A stretch of DNA of 6,852 nucleotides, from positions 1-6,852 of the forward strand of contig CACYBC010000196.1 of assembly GCA_902772615.1 (NCBI GenBank), read 5' to 3'. Under the pieces are notes generated by a model. The model worked only from the letters and a program-made list of their open reading frames with translations, did not search any database and was not told the origin of the DNA. A program made the translations under genes and the position numbers. This document shows, in pieces, positions 5,221-6,852 of the stretch (position 1 is the stretch's first letter; each line of letters begins with the position of its first letter). This DNA is from an uncultured Ruminococcus sp. (GTDB lineage Bacteria > Bacillota > Clostridia > Oscillospirales > Ruminococcaceae).

Positions 5221-6852
5221 ATGGACAAGCGACTTGACTTTGACAGGCTTACTCTCGGCACATGCTACTACCCGGAACACTGGCCGGAAGAGCTCTGGAG
5301 GAGCGACATCGACAGGATGCTGGAAAACGGCATCAGGGTCATAAGGATCGCGGAATTCGCCTGGAATAGATTCGAACCGGAAGAGGACGTATTCGACTTC
5401 TCCTTCTTCGACAGGTTTCTGGACACGGCGGAACAGACCGATATCAAGGTCATCTTCTGCACTCCCACGGCTACGCCTCCCGCGTGGCTCACGGAGAAGT
5501 ATCCCGAAGTGCTCAACGCCTTCAGAGACGGCACCCTCATAAGACACGGCCTCAGGAGGCACTACAACTACAACAGCAGAGTCTACCGCGAGAGGACCGC
5601 GATTATAGTAGAAAAGATAGCGGAGCAATATTCCTCCAGGAAGTGCATCATCGGTTGGCAGATAGACAATGAGTTCAACTGCGAGTCCACAGAGTTCTAC
5701 AGCGAGGCGGATCATGCCGCGTTCCGCGCTTTCCTGCAGAAGGAATACGGCACCATAGAAAAGCTCAACATCGCCTGGGGCAATGAATTCTGGAACCAGA
5801 CCTACAACGACTTCAGCCAGGTGTGGCTGCCGAGGCCCACGGCCAACGGCATAGTGAACCCCCACATGCAGCTGGACGCCAAGCGCTTCTGGTCGCATAG
5901 CGTCAGGGAATACTGCAGCCTGCAGAGCGGTATACTCAGGAAGATCATACCTTCCCGTCAGTTCATAACACACAACGGCTTCTTTGGGCATCTCGACAGC
6001 CATGCGATGACTCAGGAGAGCCTCGACTTCCTCACATACGACTCATATCCGAACTTCGCCTACGTGCTGGACTTCGACTCGAAGAATCCCATGAAGGACC
6101 GCGCCTGGAGCTGGAACCTCTGCCACATAAGGTCCATATCCCCGGTGTTCGGCATCATGGAGCAGCAGTCCGGTCCCAACGGCGCTTACGGCGGGGCCAT
6201 CGGCGCCGCTTCCCCGAAGCCCGGACAGCTGAGACTGTGGTCCATGCAGTCGCTGGCCCACGGCGCCGACTACATCAGCTACTTCAGATGGAGGACCGCG
6301 CCTTACGGCACCGAGATCTACTGGCACGGCATACTGGACCAGAACAACCGCGACACCAGAAGGCTCGCGGAGGTCAGGCAGGTCTCCGAGGACCTCGGGA
6401 AGCTCTCATGCGTGAAAGGCACCGACTACAGAGCTGAGGTCGCCATCGCCTTCGACTACCTGGACGACTGGGACAGCGAGAACGACGGCTGGCACGGACC
6501 TGTGGGCAGAAAGAGCCAGGACGCCTGGTTCGACACCATGCAGAAGGCCCACGTGCCCTGTGATTTCATCTATTTCTCCGACGACTGCACCGCAGAGAAG
6601 CTCGCGAAGTACAAACTGATCGTCTTCCCGGACGCGGCCATCGTCACCGACAGAGCTTCCGAGCTGCTTCACGAATATGTCCGCAGCGGAGGCACGCTGG
6701 TCATAGGACCCAGGACCGGATACAAGGATGTCAACGGAAAGGTCCCCATGAGAGACGCCCCGGGGCCTCTCGCCGACATAGCCGGAAGCTATGTGGACGA
6801 ATACACATACGTGTCCAGATACGACGAGGATCCCTGCATCGATATGGACGGC
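5221..6852 (+). CDS. GH42 beta-galactosidase, 3'-truncated
   Basis: The frame is open from ATG 5221 to the right edge, giving 544 residues of a family that is usually about 650-690, so the last 100-150 residues and the stop are outside. GH42 enzymes are retaining beta-galactosidases that release galactose from beta-galactosides, including plant galactan and arabinogalactan oligosaccharides; most lack a signal peptide, as here. The TIM-barrel domain fills about residues 1-385: LGTCYYPEHW (12-21), WQIDNEF (146-152) with acid/base E151, IMEQQSG (312-318) with nucleophile E314, and FRWRTAPYGTEIYWHG (355-370). After this begins the glutamine-amidotransferase-like trimerisation domain, with GGTLVIGPRTG inside it. 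RRHYN stands where zinc-binding homologues carry RRHYC, and the later cysteine cluster is mostly absent, so the structural zinc site is probably lost. GAAAGGA lies 9 nt before the start. Cotranscription with eda is likely, as no terminator or promoter is evident between them. Confidence 0.93.
   Translation, partial: MDKRLDFDRLTLGTCYYPEHWPEELWRSDIDRMLENGIRVIRIAEFAWNRFEPEEDVFDFSFFDRFLDTAEQTDIKVIFCTPTATPPAWLTEKYPEVLNAFRDGTLIRHGLRRHYNYNSRVYRERTAIIVEKIAEQYSSRKCIIGWQIDNEFNCESTEFYSEADHAAFRAFLQKEYGTIEKLNIAWGNEFWNQTYNDFSQVWLPRPTANGIVNPHMQLDAKRFWSHSVREYCSLQSGILRKIIPSRQFITHNGFFGHLDSHAMTQESLDFLTYDSYPNFAYVLDFDSKNPMKDRAWSWNLCHIRSISPVFGIMEQQSGPNGAYGGAIGAASPKPGQLRLWSMQSLAHGADYISYFRWRTAPYGTEIYWHGILDQNNRDTRRLAEVRQVSEDLGKLSCVKGTDYRAEVAIAFDYLDDWDSENDGWHGPVGRKSQDAWFDTMQKAHVPCDFIYFSDDCTAEKLAKYKLIVFPDAAIVTDRASELLHEYVRSGGTLVIGPRTGYKDVNGKVPMRDAPGPLADIAGSYVDEYTYVSRYDEDPCIDMDG

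Noticed and set aside
5047..6003. Minus-strand open frame (318 codons) antisense to the beta-galactosidase
   Set aside because: It is the shadow of a confidently identified GH42 gene and contains no recognisable motif.

Overview
The window looks like a piece of a bacterial chromosome, most likely from a Gram-positive clostridial (Firmicutes) lineage of gut or rumen type. This is inferred from strong AGGAGG-type ribosome binding sites, sigma70-like promoter hexamers, compact operons ended by GC-rich hairpins with U-tracts, a QueT-family transporter, and a GH42 beta-galactosidase paired with a KDPG aldolase. Base composition is moderately GC-rich. Many genes nevertheless favour AGG/AGA for arginine and use ATA for isoleucine freely. 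No species can be named from the sequence alone.

Layout. (1) Nt 3-338, plus: the 3' part of a QueT-type queuosine-precursor transporter, cut by the left edge. (2) Nt 339-455: two hairpin terminators between convergent genes. (3) Nt 456-2193, minus: an NCS2-type purine/pyrimidine permease followed 10 nt later by an APRT-like phosphoribosyltransferase, driven by a promoter at about 2231-2259. (4) Nt 2194-2439: promoter, short repeats and the terminator of the next unit. (5) Nt 2440-4405, minus: a divergent PlsC-like acyltransferase followed 19 nt later by a nucleoside hydrolase with an N-terminal export or anchor segment, with a promoter at about 4439-4467. (6) Nt 4406-4546: divergent promoter region. 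(7) Nt 4547-6852, plus: a KDPG/KHG aldolase (eda) and a GH42 beta-galactosidase that runs off the right edge.

How the genes work together. The three inner minus-strand genes form a plausible nucleobase-salvage module. The nucleoside hydrolase cleaves ribonucleosides to free base plus ribose, the NCS2 permease imports the base, and the phosphoribosyltransferase converts it to a nucleotide with PRPP. The module is carried on two consecutive transcription units in the same direction. The plus-strand pair is a sugar-catabolism unit: the GH42 enzyme releases galactose from beta-galactosides, and the aldolase splits KDPG from the Entner-Doudoroff or hexuronate route. Such a pairing would fit growth on pectin-type polysaccharides, but that is inference.

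I see no mobile element, CRISPR array, tRNA or rRNA, and no clear previously undescribed system. The points most worth a second look are the His-to-Cys change in the nucleoside hydrolase and the uncertain side of the membrane on which it acts, the altered motifs of its acyltransferase operon partner, the repeats upstream of the permease promoter, and the sharp arginine-codon contrast between the permease/phosphoribosyltransferase pair and its neighbours.
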